Counted from the stretch's first letter, positions 1 to 13,168 are shown. The stretch: 60,000 nucleotides of DNA from Tubiluchus corallicola (GCA_030141605.1 JAQGDQ010000021.1:870001-930000); one strand, 5' to 3'. Translations and numbers: made by a program. The notes: generated from the letters alone by a model not told the origin.

Positions 1-609
1 CAACTGGAACTGAACACGAGCACTGAAATCCAGGAAATGGATCGCAAACATTTTCTCCACTGGTTCAACATTTTCTCCTCACAGTTTAACTTTCACACTG
101 GAAGCTATTTTCAGTCCATTTGCTCTAACCAGGCATAAACCAGTCAACCGTGCTAACGTAAATTCGAGGCCAATTTTGCATGCCTGGCCGCGGGACTTCA
201 AGGCAAGCGCTTTAAAAAATATAAGCCAGATACGGCTGCATATAAAACAAGACCTTTTGCGCACAATTAAAATGGTAATTAGGCGAACACGGTGCAACAC
301 GCATCTACCATCTTTTTTAAATCGTTCAGCACACTGCAAGACATTAATCAGCTCTCCATTACATCAGACTCGCATTGTGCAACATATGACTTAAACGAAA
401 AGCAGACCAAATCTTACACTATAGTGCAAAACAATCTACCCTATAGAATATTGAAAAAGGGACATACCATTTTTCCAAGAATGACTTTCGTGAAAGAATT
501 GTTACAACAGAACGGTAATTTCGCGTTCGCGCGGCTAGTACCTTGCTGTTACATTCGCTAGTTAGATTGGCGCTAGTGCCTGCATCTCGGAAAGGCGTTG
601 TGCAAAAAA
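1..609. other. Non-coding stretch, nothing recognised
   Basis: Mixed-composition DNA with only short overlapping open frames on both strands and no recognisable protein motif. It may include further decayed LINE sequence continuous with the reverse-transcriptase fragment that follows, but no motif supports this. Confidence 0.4.
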
Positions 610-810
610 TAGGTGATGTACTTCTCAGTTCAGAGGTGTTCAGTTATAACGTACTGCACACGTTTGAGACCTCATGCACTTTGTTTATGCAGTAGTATTC
701 GGTGATCAATCGTATCAAAGGCCGCACTAATATCTACTTGTACCAGACAAATTACACGTTTCTTATCAATGGCTAATAAGATGTGGTTCTGAATGCAAAG
801 CAATAAAATT
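610..810 (-). pseudogene. Decayed LINE reverse-transcriptase fragment
   Basis: On the minus strand the frame through 690-734 reads DISAAFDTIDHRILL. This is the palm-domain signature (D-[LI]-S-A-A-F-D-T-[IV]-D-H-x-x-LL) of reverse transcriptases of CR1/L2/Jockey-like non-LTR retrotransposons. The preceding residues (QNHILLAIDKKRVICLVQV) also fit the block that comes before that motif. The frame ends at a TGA at 672-674. A little further on, QYVITEHL followed by a stop resembles the next RT block in another frame. Only some 60 codons survive, with at least two stops and a frame change, so this is a dead remnant. The clade is inferred from the motif only. Confidence 0.75.
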
Positions 811-965
811 CACAGGTATTACTGTTATGGCTGCTACCATTGCTACTGCTCTTGTGACCGACCAAAATTGTAAGACTTAGGAATATCACTCTTGATTAGT
901 TTCTTTCACTGGGATGCCGAATTATTCCATTTGTTTGGGAGGATGTACATTATTGAAAGTAGGTT

Positions 966-1008
966 AAAGAAAGAGAGAGAGGGGGAGAGAGAGGGAGAGA
1001 GAGGGAGG

Positions 1009-1052
<44 letters not shown>

Positions 1053-1214
1053 AGGAGGAGAAGAGAGGGCGAGAGAGAGGAAGAGAGAGGACGACAGGTG
1101 GATAGAGGGGAGGGAGAGAAAGGGAGAAAGTAGGCGAGAGAGAGAAGGGAGGGAAGTAGAGAGGAAGAAAGGGAGAGGACAAGAGGGAGAGCAAAGGGGA
1201 GGAAAGGAGGGAAG
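966..1214 (+). repeat. Polypurine (GA)n tract, about 250 bp
   Basis: The plus strand is almost purely A and G from 966 to 1214, with a pure (GA)n core around 1014-1050 and a few pyrimidine interruptions (acagg, gcg, gacgacagg). The long open frames on both strands here are low-complexity artefacts. Mirror-symmetric parts of such tracts can form triplex DNA; that is general knowledge, not shown here. Confidence 0.95.
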
Positions 1215-1216
1215 TA

Positions 1217-2892
1217 CAGTAAATCGAATAGTAAAATAGCAGATCTTGCAATTAAAAACATAACAGTGATTTGATTAATTTCGCAGAAAAAATAATTTCT
1301 GGGAAGAAAGTTCTGACAATTTTTTGTCTGTGAAGCTACTTTTTCTGGAAAATGGTTTTTCTGTGAAAAAGCCCTTCCAGGAAATGGACCTCCAGCCAAC
1401 CAGCTACGCAACCAACCAACCAACCTATCGACTAACCAACCAACAAATCAATCAGCTAAAAAGGAACTAGATATTCGTGGCAGAATCTAGACATTTTCAA
1501 AGGTAAACTTCTGAGAGAAAACAGTGAAGCGACAGAATTGACTCAGCCATTTTCGGAATATGAAATCAACCAGAAGCAGTTTTCCTGGCACAAACCCATC
1601 CCTGCCCATTTATTAATCAAACATAGGATGGCTTACCTCTGCTGGCAAGCGCATTGCGTCACCACTTAGCTATATCCTCGCTCGCGCGCATTTTGGGGTA
1701 TAAAATTTTACAACCTTCAACGCTTACTTCTCATCATGCACTCTTTTGTGGCTTATTAAATTATGCATTGATGTAGAAGTCTGCAGACTATGGTAAATTA
1801 GGCCTAATTGCCAAGCATTTATTATTCACCACATCGGTGCGGGTAAGCTACTGTAAATGTATGTATATAATTATAGGCCAATGATTTCTTGTGACTTTGA
1901 ATTTGAATACACCGAAGCTTGAAGATGCATTTCACTTAATCAAACGTCTTACCATCTCTACAGGATTAAATTCGTCATACATATTGATATATGTAAGTTC
2001 GGTGAAGCAACCTTTTAATGAATTATAATAAAAATTAATTTTATTAATTTCAAATGCACGTAATGCGCGCCGTAAATGCGCACAAAATGTTATCTTCTAT
2101 AAAATTACAACCATTAAAAGTTTTCTTGTGTAACTCAAATTATAATGTTTAAGTACTGTTTAGGGACTGTTTTATATCACCATGATATGCTGCAATGGTT
2201 TCACCATTACAACGTGCAGAAGTCGAAATATCTATAATTCATGAGATTCTATGGATGCCCAACTGGTGTTTTCTAAAATAGATTTTTGTCTACCCGTCTC
2301 CCTATACTTTAACTGGTAACAGTCTTTTTAACTGAAAAACAGTGGGGTTCACGCTAAACAAACATGTATGATGCGAGTTATTTGGCTTCAGATGCCTGGC
2401 AGATGTGCAACCAGGGAAGCTTATGCTGCAATGCCCGTGTAACGTATAGGCCTACTTATACTAAACCCAATGCTGTTTACACTGCAAGTGCAGCCATGTG
2501 GCACATGTACTACATCCAGGCGTGTAATAATCAAAGTTCATGTACTAAATTTGTTACGTGAGCAAAATGGATTGATTGTAAAGTCAATACAAAACTGAAC
2601 AAAATTATTCTTCCTAGTCACCTGAATTTTTAAAAACAATGATATTAAGCAAAAAGATGTCATTGTTAGCCAAGCAAAACATCTACCAGTGGAATAGCGC
2701 AATAAAAATAACTTTGCTTATATTAATGACTAGCCATAATTTTAGGACACATCTTAGAGCTTTACCGTTTACATTTTTAATGTAAATGGGTTCACATATC
2801 ACAGCTGTGACATAAAAGGCACGTAATTCGAGTTACGTCATTCGCGAATAAAATTTAACAATATGAAGATCTAGCTTCTTTGAAATGTAATT
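1217..2892. other. Non-coding stretch
   Basis: AT-rich DNA without a supported gene. It contains a degenerate (CCAA)n run at about 1391-1455. A 65-codon open frame at 2364-2561 (+) has balanced composition but no recognisable motif or splice context, so it is not called. Confidence 0.4.
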
Positions 2893-3010
2893 AAATCGTG
2901 CAATATGTTAAATTTGGTTTCAAAACCACCACTTTATAGCAATAATGCAAATGAAATCGTGCAATATGTAAAATTTGGTTTCAAAACCACCACTTTATAG
3001 TAATAATCCA
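2893..3010 (+). repeat. 61-bp direct duplication
   Basis: A block starting aaatcgtgcaatatg at 2893 recurs at 2954, a period of 61 bp. Both copies continue through a shared segment (tttggtttcaaaaccaccac) and end near tttatag. Only a few substitutions separate the copies, suggesting a recent local duplication. Confidence 0.85.
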
Positions 3011-3050
3011 ACGTTGAACAACCGGTAAGCACTAAGCAGTGATATTGACG

Positions 3051-3743
3051 TTAGAAAGCGACAAGAAAGCATTATTCTTAAAGCTAAAAAATTTCGTCTT
3101 GAAATTTTGTATGCTGTCTTACTGCTCACAAGCCATCAGGCGCAGCCATTTTAATGGCAAGTCATGTGAAACAAGTTTAGGTAACATTGCGTGAAGTTTG
3201 AAAAAAGAATCAGACTATTCGTAGCGCACTTTTCGTTAACTAAGCAAAAGCACAAAATATGCCACAAAAGTTATATTACTTTGCACTACGCTTACCTATT
3301 TAAAAAACTTATGTAACTAGAAAAGAAAATTCTTAATAATTTGAAATGTTCACAGTACCTGGTAAAACGTCACTGACTCACCTTCCCAGTGTAGACTACT
3401 GATTCACCAAAAACACATTATTAATCTTATTGACAAGGTAAAGTAATTTAAACTTTTGCATAGTTAGTGAAGTGTGTGCTATGGATGCTCGATTATTTTT
3501 TCAGATTGTACACAACATTATCTAAACTTGTTTCAAATGACCTATACCTTTAAAATGGCTGTGTATAACGTTCATCACGGGAGTTTCAATTTTCAGGTTT
3601 TACACAACGTTGCTGCTAAAACAAGCTTTGTGTGCAATAAGGCAATATGTCGGTGATACAAAATAAGGCATTATGTCGGTGATACAAAATTTCAAGATGA
3701 CTGTTATAGCTTTAGGTAAGCAAAGGGTTTTCCTGTGCTTTAA
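3051..3743. mobile_element. Family A MITE, inverted pair (foldback)
   Basis: The plus-strand part (about 3258-3743) matches the other family A copies, for example the shared CTGACTCACCTTCCCAGTGT block, and ends tgctTTAA at 3740-3743. The left part (3051-3245) is an inverted copy of the right-hand half of the same family: minus-strand reading gives the ttagttaacg... caatgtta..cctaaacttgtttcacatg...gctttaag order. The left edge is TTAGAAAGCGACAAGAAAG, matching the inverted right end. The locus therefore has two A right ends facing outward. A 26-bp tandem duplication (3636-3688) lies inside the right arm. No protein is encoded. Confidence 0.7.
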
Positions 3744-6700
3744 TTAAGCCTCTAGCGTAGACTTTAAACAAGGGACCACGTGCTGTTTTCGTTGCCCCAG
3801 AAGCTAATGACCGTGATGAACGAGATTTCCAGACGGCAAAACGAATAAGACGATTACGTCACAGCGACAAGTCAACCAGCTGATGTCACAGATCCATAGT
3901 ACGATATTGAACTCGATGGGAGCATTGCTCCAAGTGTGCTGTACTCGATAACAAATTATTCAACAAACTTACTTGCAAGTTCAATATTTATTTTAGCGGG
4001 TTGAATTTGAACAGCATGCTGGATTGTGACAAATTTGATTATAAATCAAAATTTCTTGGGCTTCTGGAATTTACACAATTACATATTTTCTGCAGATGTT
4101 TTGATTAAAGTATTACAGTGACAAAACTTACTATCAAAATACTCAACACGATATATTGCATGTATTTGTTTGTCTATCTGTATATTTGTTGTGTTATACG
4201 ATGGAAGTATTAATAAGTTATAAGTTATTAATAAGTTGTGCACTTTAACCTGGTTACCAAGCCTAATATCGACGTACACAGACATTATTACACACTAATA
4301 AATCATACGTGTTATGTATTAGGGTTTCCACCCAGAAGTAGTACCTTAATATGAACCTGAATGAAGAAGACCCTATGCATGCAAGAAATACACGGGCTTC
4401 ATGTGTGTGTATTTATACAATTCCATTAATACATACATGACGTATTCCCATTCATCATTACAAAAAGAAGACAATCTAATTTATATTGCTAACGTGTTTA
4501 ATTACTCGGTTTGTGAAATTACTTTAAGCTGCTCAATTGGACACTTGAGTAACGCAATTATTTCAAGTCACTTAATTGTCTCTCAATAGTTCGAAAACTG
4601 TTTATACAAACAATCAGATGGAACATTTCCAATAATTTTAGTAGCGTAAGTTTTTTTCTCATTGCAGTCTTATAACAAAGGCAAATCTTTCAGCATCATT
4701 TGCTCAGAATTAAAACTAGTACAAACAAATGTAGTTTCATTATTGTGCTTCATATTGAAGATGACTGGACTGATGATTTTTTCTCAGAGATTCTTTAAAT
4801 AGTGATGAAAAAATAATCATACAAAAATAATTATATAAAAAATAAAGTACAACTTCGTCACTTCGTACAACATGAAAAGGATACATCATCATATTAAATC
4901 ATCATATTTAATAAAATATAGTCGGGTAATTTTTACTGCTTAGCTTAGCAAAAAAAATTAGACAACACTAACTATAAAAAACTAAAAAAGGATACACAAC
5001 CAACGCGACGCAAGGTTAACGCTGGAGTATAGATACACTATTTCGTGCAATTGTAGAGGTCCCACTTCGGAAAATGTTAGTCTAAGCAAACACAACCACA
5101 ACAGCAACTTGCTGCTTGAATAGCACAGTATAGACTAATGTATTCGCCGTGTATTTATACACTAACCTACGATTACTGTAATTTACACACGTGTACGCTG
5201 CGGCTGCACAGTCACTGACATTAACTTGTGCAGAGCTTGACGGTTGAAGCCATAGCGAGAGCAGTCAGCCCACACATTGCTCGTACAGGAGCGCATCATT
5301 ACCTCTCCTATTAGCAGTAAGAGACAGAGATAAGCAACTGCTGAACCAGCATCAAGAGGAGGCTAATCGACCATCAAATCGAATACTTCTGACCGACGGT
5401 AGGTCGCAGGTTGTTACTATTGACAAAGCTCTGTCATATGACACGCGCTAAATGAAATACTGTGACAGCATAGAGGCTATGTGTGCTGGCTTACACAAAA
5501 TAAAGTCATCTTCTTCGCTGCCACATGCATAAAGCTTGCTGATGAGCGCGTGCAACATGGTAATGCCACCAAATTATTGGACACATGCAGGCGACCTAGC
5601 CCATTCAAGACGTTAAACTACAGTTAACTTGATTGTCCATGCCTTACATAAATAATAACACAATCAAGTCCATTCATTATGGGCATTGTATACAATGCAG
5701 GCTAACGAGAACAGTTAATTTCGATTCAACATGCATTAAACATATGGTCAGTGGTATTTCTACATGCATCAGCCAACAATTAATTGCTCGCATATAGTGT
5801 AATGTTGGATCGTATATCATCTGTAGAAAAATACTATATCGAAAGCAGTTTGCAATTTTAATGGTGATCGTTATTAATCTGATCGTAAAAAGCTGATCTG
5901 TTAATTCCGTAGAATTAGAATACAATGAGAAAGTAAACTGAAATATAACAGATGTTGAAAATAGTTACGTGTACATTGTGTACTGACATAATATTGTTGC
6001 AGAATCATTGCTACAGGTCTTGAAATAACGTTGACCTCGGATTCATTTTTGCCTTACTTGGCCTTTCTATAACTTGGTCCGAGCACTGCAGCAGGTCTTG
6101 ATAATTAATAAGCCAAGAGCAAGTAAGTCCAAACGCACTGCTACAAATGTTGACATTAGGTATACTTCAGTTCGGATCCATCATTTCAAGACATTCATTT
6201 AGATTCATTCCAATATGTTTTGTTATTACGCGGTTCCAAATTGTTTGCAACAGGTCCTCATGTTATATTAGGATCTGACTCAATTATTATAGCAGTCCTT
6301 GACGCTGCACTGCAAGCTCACATTCAAGCATAGATATCATGTTGATCTCGATATGACTATTTTCACGTCTTATTTATTATATCTTGACATCATATTCGTC
6401 TCGATACCCGTTACGGCTCCAATGATGAAGTTTGTTAGTGGACATAATACAAATTTATTAGGTGTTTTGAAGGCGTGTGGCTAAACAATTTCTTGCAGTT
6501 TTATGGAACTATTTATTTTTCTTACAATTTGCTGCTTATGTATATTGTTTATAAGCTGTTCGTACTGTGCATTTTAGTGTCTGTATGTTTCATTGTTGAA
6601 AATGTAATTGCTTTGCAATTTATTGTACACGCATCTGTTCGATGGCACTAATGAAATATGAATAAGAAATAAGTTATCAATAGAATCTAATATTACTCAC

Positions 6701-8011
6701 GTCTAAAAATTTCGGAATCACAACACAATGGGCATCATAAGACAGTGCCACATTCCCAGTGTGCTTTTCCGAAAGGAAGTTTGCAATGGAATCTTAATCA
6801 AATTACGGTAAAAGGTTTCTTAGTTAAAAGCTATGAGTTCAAACGTTTGAGTTCAAAGCAGCAGTAGAATCTTATTCACTGTGCAGAAGAACAGAGAGAG
6901 AGACGCTGCAGCAATAATTGAGGCTCTAAATCAAATTGAACGTCGCAAACTTCACGCGTCGCTGTTTGTTTACTTGTATTTTGTGGCAAACAAGAGTAAA
7001 CAACTAAATCAAACGTGAATGAAGCGGTGGTATCGACTTACAGAACAGAAAGAAGTTTGGCAGCTCCCAGCTGCCACCTATCGACCGGATCTAGGTTAGT
7101 ACTAGCAAGGCAACACACGATACCTGCGACTTATCGTTCATCGCTTACGGCACTATGTAAACCGCAGAAATCAAGAATAACAATTTTCCGGGCGAAATCC
7201 TATACCGAAAACACTCGTCGAAAACAGGAGGCGCGAAAAACATACAGAAAATAATGAGGTGACAAAAAACAAGATTTTTCATCTAGTGGCGAGGACCTGA
7301 GGACTTGGGTTGCCAAAGAGCGTCACATTTCAATCGTTTAAGCTCTGCTGTAATCAGTACTGCATCTTGTTGCGGTTTCAGCATTACTAAAAGAGTTGTT
7401 TAGGATCATTATTTTTTATTAATTACATAAAGATCATTATTTTTAATTAATTACATAACAGCTGAACAGCATTGTATACCGCCCTACGAAACATACATCA
7501 TGTTTTGTGTGTACATGTCTATCCCATTCATATAGTATCTATGTAGAATTATGTAGATATAGAAAGACGTCATAAATAGTTACACAATTAATGTCGTAAA
7601 ATATACATGAATTTATGAATAAAATCACTAGGTCGTCATGTTTTATACATGGAAAATACTCATTCGAAATGTTTACATAGTAACACGACTCACAAATACA
7701 AAACAAATAGAATCCCATCATAATAGTAACATAACGGTGTTATAATAATTTTCAAAATCATTGTTGACGTTTGATTCAAGTCATCGATTTTGCTACATAA
7801 CATAAGTAGTCCACTTGTTGGCTAATTCTTAAAATTAAACATCCTTCACTTCTTCAAGAAGAAACATATTTGGAGAAATGATCCCTGCCAAATTAATCAT
7901 GATTTTTTTTTAAATACGCGTCAAAGTTTTGTTTAAATTAAAACCAAAGTCAAGTCAATTAGCGTGTTTATTTTACTGTTATCACTAAATTTTGAAATAT
8001 ATGACAAAAAA
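3744..8011. other. Non-coding stretch
   Basis: No gene can be supported over 4.2 kb. GC-richer patches at about 5200-5420 and 6890-7260 could be regulatory DNA or unrecognised exons. The 79-codon frame at 7015-7254 (+) has no recognisable motif. Confidence 0.4.
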
Positions 8012-8462
8012 ATTCTAAAAAGCATAAGGGTAATTTATAATACCGTTGTACAGAAATTTTCAGTCGCACTGGCAACCGCCATTAACTCGAAAATTATGAC
8101 GTAACTAGTGCACTTCGTGATATTCGTGGCTTTCCGTAAGTACGCGCTGCTTAACTAATTCAAACTTCTGCAGCTGATCTAATGTTCAAGCAGAAATATC
8201 GCAAAATTAGCTGTCTAATTTTTTGTAAAAACTTTTTATATTTTTGACGGAAATTCATAACTTTTCTTCGGTCAATGAACGGTGTCATTGGTGGAAGGAT
8301 GTTCAAAATGGGAGCAGCCGAGCGTGAAATGACGGCGACCTTGAAGTGTTTTTATTAATTACTGCACCAGGTACTTATGACACTTTTATTACCAAATTCT
8401 TCTACAATTTTCGCGAACACTGAAACAAGCGAAACTTCCAGAAGGCTTGATCTTTCCTTTAA
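8012..8462 (+). mobile_element. Family B MITE, copy 1
   Basis: It aligns over its length with 37570-38046: shared blocks include gtggctttccgtaag, caaacttctgcagct, ttttttgtaaaaa and gttttcgcgaacattgaaac (with substitutions). The right end is ctttccTTTAAA with TTAA at 8459-8462. The left edge is less certain and is set by where alignment with copy 2 fades. No coding capacity is seen. Interpreted as a non-autonomous DNA element; no transposase is present in the window. Confidence 0.65.
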
Positions 8463-8577
8463 ACCCGATATTTGTTTCACTGAACTGTAAGTAAAAATTT
8501 CATTTTTAAGCAGCTTGTTTTTGATACTATGAGTTATTATCACATTTGTTTGTAATGATGATCTGCACATGTTTTAA

Positions 8578-8925
8578 ATGATGATGATGATGGTGGTGGT
8601 GAGGATGATGATGAAGATGAGGAAGAGGAGGAGACGATGATGATGGTGACGAGGAGGAATTGATGATGATAACAGGATGCAGTAGTCGCTATTTGCCTGA
8701 TGTTCTGCATACGGTTTAAATGGGAGTTTGACGATGACAATGAAGATGGTGATGATGAAGATGACGACGACGAATTGATGATAATGATGATGACGATGAA
8801 GAATTCTTCATGAAGAATGTGTTTATGGCAATGAACTTATTCTATTGTATAATGACGTTATTTTGATTATACAGTTTAAATGAGATTTTGATGATGATGA
8901 CGATGGTGATAACAGGATGAACGTT
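8578..8925 (+). repeat. Degenerate (GAT)n trinucleotide region
   Basis: Imperfect ATG/GAT/GAC repeats run from 8578 to about 8800 and again at 8888-8920. A short unit beginning gtttaaatg(a/g)ga is repeated at about 8714 and 8876. Two overlapping perfect palindromes sit at its right side: GAAGAATTCTTC (8798-8809) and ATTCTTCATGAAGAAT (8803-8818). The poly-Ser frames on the minus strand are translation artefacts. Confidence 0.85.
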
Positions 8926-9388
8926 GCATTTATAACTAAACACAGAGTAGGCAGATCCTTCGCGAAAATCATCCCAGATTCGAGTCGTCTAAACACAAAG
9001 CTCCTCAAGGCCAGCACATCGTAAATATTTACCGCTGTCTAGTTAATTTCGACATTTAACTTGTCTATACAATTTACGCACCGCGTTCATGCATGCAGCG
9101 TACGCATTCATATTTATATTACGCACTGGTCGCACTGGAATTATTACTATCAACATGTACAATAATTCATAATCTGTGTAGAAGCTGCACACATGATGGG
9201 TGGTCATCTGCTAAATGTGAATAGCGCATAATATAAGAGTAAATCGCCATGGGTATAATAATAAACTATAACTGTCTATTCATAAACAAACAGTACGCAG
9301 TAGCTGAGACATTTAGAAACAAATGTCTGTGTATTCGGTTCGTGCAGCATTTCTAAAGTAGACATGCAATATTAATTCAATGCTAATA

Positions 9389-9425
9389 AACACCTGTGTG
9401 CCTAAATATATATATCACAGGTGTT
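9389..9425. repeat. 10-bp inverted repeat (hairpin)
   Basis: AACACCTGTG (9389-9398) and CACAGGTGTT (9416-9425) are perfect reverse complements separated by 17 nt of AT-rich loop. No function can be assigned. Confidence 0.6.
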
Positions 9426-11141
9426 GACAAACACAATAGTGTTCAAATAAACAAACAAACATATGAATGAATAATAAAGTAAACAAATAAAAACAAACAA
9501 ATAAATAAATAAATAAATAATGATTAAATATATGAAAAGGCAATAATAAGCAAAAGCAACAAAGCAACAAAGAAGCAAAAGCAAAAAGTATGCTAAGTAA
9601 CTGGCTAGAGCCTTATAGTGAGTGCATAATATTATGGTATTTACAATGATGACCGTGATGACTGAGAAGACCATGATTATGACGACAATGACAACGATAA
9701 TGAAGGAAGACGATAATTCTATTGTTGTTAAAAGTTGCCGATATAAATGACGACGTAAGTGTTTTTTTTTCAATAAAACTCAGTAGTCCAGCATTCAACA
9801 CTCAGCGCATTGTCTACTCAATATAGAAAACAAGAAAATGTGATAGTCACGACAACAATTGCTAAAATAATAAAGTTTTTGATATTAATCCTAATAATAC
9901 AGGTGCAGTCGACGATTTTAATGGTTTTTGCGATCTTTATAATGGCTGTGATGATCAATAACAATAGTCAAACATTCAGCCTTCGGCATTTTACTTTTCA
10001 CAGTAACGTTTCAATGCACACTTGTCTCGAACAACGAGTATTCGGATTTTCTGGAACACGGGAAAGGGTTATAGACCCTTTTAAGAAAACACGCCTGTGA
10101 GCATATGTGCGTGATTTCAGAGTCGTCGTTGCTATGGTACACTTTTGACGTCATTGAGTCACACTATCAATTACAAACTGGCTTACGTCAATGAACCTAG
10201 CAACCAAATAGATGTTCGTTTTCACATCTGCGTTCAAGCCTTCACAGTCTATAATTAATTATTACAGCGAAGCAACACAAACGTCTGTAAAAACTCGATT
10301 TATTGTTTACAAACCGGAGACAGATAAGCGTAATTAGGGAAGCAACACGTCCGTTCTAGAAAAGTAGCTAAAACAACCACAAGATATATGCTCATGCATT
10401 CAACAAGTCATTACAACATAGAATATCAAATTGGTCTCTTAGTCCATATATTGTAATCAGAGTTGTAGTAGTTCCTTATGAGACAGAACTTTGCAAGTCC
10501 ACAAGTATAAATATAATTGATCCATGTCTTGGGAGAGGGTTGTGTAATAAGTTGCACACAACCTTCTCATCTGATTCTAAGAAATTCGCTTTGAACTAGT
10601 CTGAAGGAACAGTAAAAAGACAGGCGAAGTGGGCTGAAATAAAAATCATTGAAATTGGAATCCAAATATTCAGCAATAAACTGAATTTGAATCGAGTTTG
10701 CTGTTGCATAGCTCTAATTTTGGACCCTTAATTTTTTAAAGTTATTTGTCTAGGCAGTTGAGGTAATAATTTTCTATTATAAGTGAACAGTAAAATCTGA
10801 GCGCCAAAAACAAGGTATTTACAGTATAGGACGATTCCTAAAAACACGACTGACGAGAAGTCCCTAAAAGAGTAGCAATTAATATTTGGAGATGACTGGG
10901 TCCATCCCGAAAATTGAATGGTTTATACGTGTCTGTGACTAACTAAGGATACGAACCGGATTCAGCTGATCCACCAAGTGGATGGAGTTTTACTAAAAGA
11001 GAAATTCTTACAAACACAAAGATTTTGATTTTATCGTATGTATCACACGGTTAATGGTTATTGGTTTACTATTATTGAAAGTTATACATAGTACTGTGTG
11101 CTAGTAGCACCCAAAAGTTATATCATAACTTATAACAGACC
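9426..11141. other. Non-coding stretch with (AAAT)n
   Basis: Contains an (AAAC/AAAT)n run at about 9450-9525 and an A-rich region to 9595, then ordinary AT-rich DNA. The open frames here are low-complexity or lack any motif. Confidence 0.4.
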
Positions 11142-11215
11142 AGACGGTATAGTCTAATGCTAATGCGACCGCTTTCCGCCTGAGACTTCGCGAGTACGAT
11201 ACTGCAGCCAGCCAT
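11142..11215 (+). repeat. Possible tRNA-derived SINE head
   Basis: A Pol III-like arrangement is visible: A-box-like TAGTCTAATGC at 11150-11160 and B-box-like GAGTACGATAC at 11192-11202, about 42 bp apart, as in tRNA genes. No convincing acceptor or anticodon stem can be drawn, so this is not called a tRNA gene. A degenerate SINE head is the more likely reading. No second copy was found in the window. Confidence 0.25.
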
Positions 11216-13168
11216 ATCAAAAATGGCACACGCTGTAGCCCTGCCTGGCGCGTGGTAGTAAGTGTAAAACCAAGGCAATAATGATCTCTGTTATGTAGTT
11301 GTAGAATTGTTATTTACAGTCGACAATAAACTCAATGAGCTTACGTTATTTTTTATCTAAAAGTAAAGATTCTACTTCTTCTTCTTCTCCCTATTATTTT
11401 TGTAATTCATTTGTAGACTTACGTGAGATGTTGTCACGTACTGTATTCTAATTGTTACTTATTTGCTGATAATCAATGTTCATGAAAGTAAATTAGTAAT
11501 ATAGGTGTACTACGAAGCCTAATGTTCTGGTTTCCTAATCATAAAGTGCACTAGTATGGCATCCAGCAAAGAGCTCATGGACACGAGGGCATCATTAAGT
11601 CGTATATATTTCACAATTTAACACTAATGTGCACCTGCGCTGCCAGTTAATGGGGCATTAATTTATGTGACGGTAAGAGCTTGTGTGACGGTGTTCACAC
11701 TAAGAGCCATTCTCCAGTGATTAGACAAGAGCACATGATTAGCGTAAATTCCTCCGCCTTGTCCAGAGAGATTCCGGAAATGACGCTTTCTAAAAACGTT
11801 TGCTGTTCGCGGAAATGTCACGGCGTTCCCAGTTGGCGTTGCTTTAATAAAATCCTTCACTGCCGTTGACGTTTTAGCTTCTCTTAAAAACTCAAAGTCG
11901 TTTTTCAGAGCTAAGAAATTTTTGAGGGCAGGTTGCATAATGGAAAATGCAAAGGGGGGGGGGCAGGGGGGTTTGGGCGGCGCTAAGTTGAGAAACACTT
12001 TCGATTCCGATAAACAACGAATTTTAATAAAAAATAAAAAAGGAAAAAGTTATGTCAAAACTAGTGAAGATGAGGTCTATTCTGTCTTGATTACTTGGAC
12101 CACAGTGTTTCAGCCAACATGTTGAAGAATCTTGCGACTCGCAGCAACTAACATGGGCATAAAATTTGTAAGATTCCGTGGTAGGCAATGGCAACGTTTA
12201 AGAAAGGTCAGTTCTTCGCGACATGACTCGTTGAACCAACCAAATCTGTGAACAATCAAGATTTAATAATTTATAAATTATTGAAAATAATGAGCAAAAT
12301 GGAGATCAGTGTGACCTTGAGTGATCCTAAGACACGTCTAGCGAAGCACTGACGAATCTTCAGCTTCCCTATATGAAGTAATTTTGTATCTTTGCAAAAA
12401 ATCCTCTTTTGTTTTTTTAGAAATTTTATTCTATTTCGTGCTCCTTTCCTTCCTGTTTCCGTGATTCATACAGAACTATTGTTTCACAAATGTTTTTCGA
12501 ATTTTCATCTAACATTAGAAATTCTTTTTAGTGCATTACAATATTATTAAGGATAAGTGTATATCGTTTATTTCCAAAATTGTATCACTCTTCTTTTGCC
12601 GCAAATATCTTTGCGACTCTTCAATGCTGGACAAAAAATCTTTTGGCCACAGATACTACAGACAGAGAGACCTCAAGAAGAAGAAATAGTATACAGGTGG
12701 CGTAACTATTCAAAATGAAATACATATGTAACAAAGTATTATGGTTATAATATTCTCACGAAGACAGATTTTGACCAACCCCCTAATGTTAGTAACGGGT
12801 ATGGCTGAGAAGCCCAGTAATGCAAATGTACAGAATGCGTGTCGTAATTCGATGATTCCAAACTGGCTTTTCTGTCTGTAAAAGTGAATGCTGTTGGCTT
12901 GCTAATTTTTATACAAATGTCTGTTCACATATCCTTCTTTTGGAGGACATGTAATACTACTAGTTATAAAATAAACGTTATTTTACACTCGTATTCAAGG
13001 GATCTTTTAAGTTTGCTCGTCTGCTGTGAAATCTCATAACTCGTATGCCACTCTATACATCCCGAGACGGTTCCTCGCTGGACCCGGATTCGTTGCAATA
13101 TTATTATCATTCTTTAGAGAGAAAGTGAAAGTTAGCTACCTGTTTGCGCCGTTGGAAATTAGAGTACC
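11216..13168. other. Non-coding stretch
   Basis: No supported gene. A G-rich run (8-9 consecutive G, then another short run) lies at about 11954-11972. A 111-codon minus-strand frame at 11663-11998 has no recognisable motif and overlaps plus-strand frames. Confidence 0.4.

Noticed and set aside
892-1423. Long open frames on both strands over the GA tract
   Set aside because: They exist only because a purine tract lacks stop codons; the translation is Arg/Glu or Leu/Ser repeats.
8540-9017. Serine-rich minus-strand frames
   Set aside because: Poly-Ser arises from the degenerate GAT repeat.
11663-11998. 111-codon minus-strand frame starting MFLNLAPPKPPCPPP
   Set aside because: Overlaps a G-run and opposite-strand frames; no family recognised.
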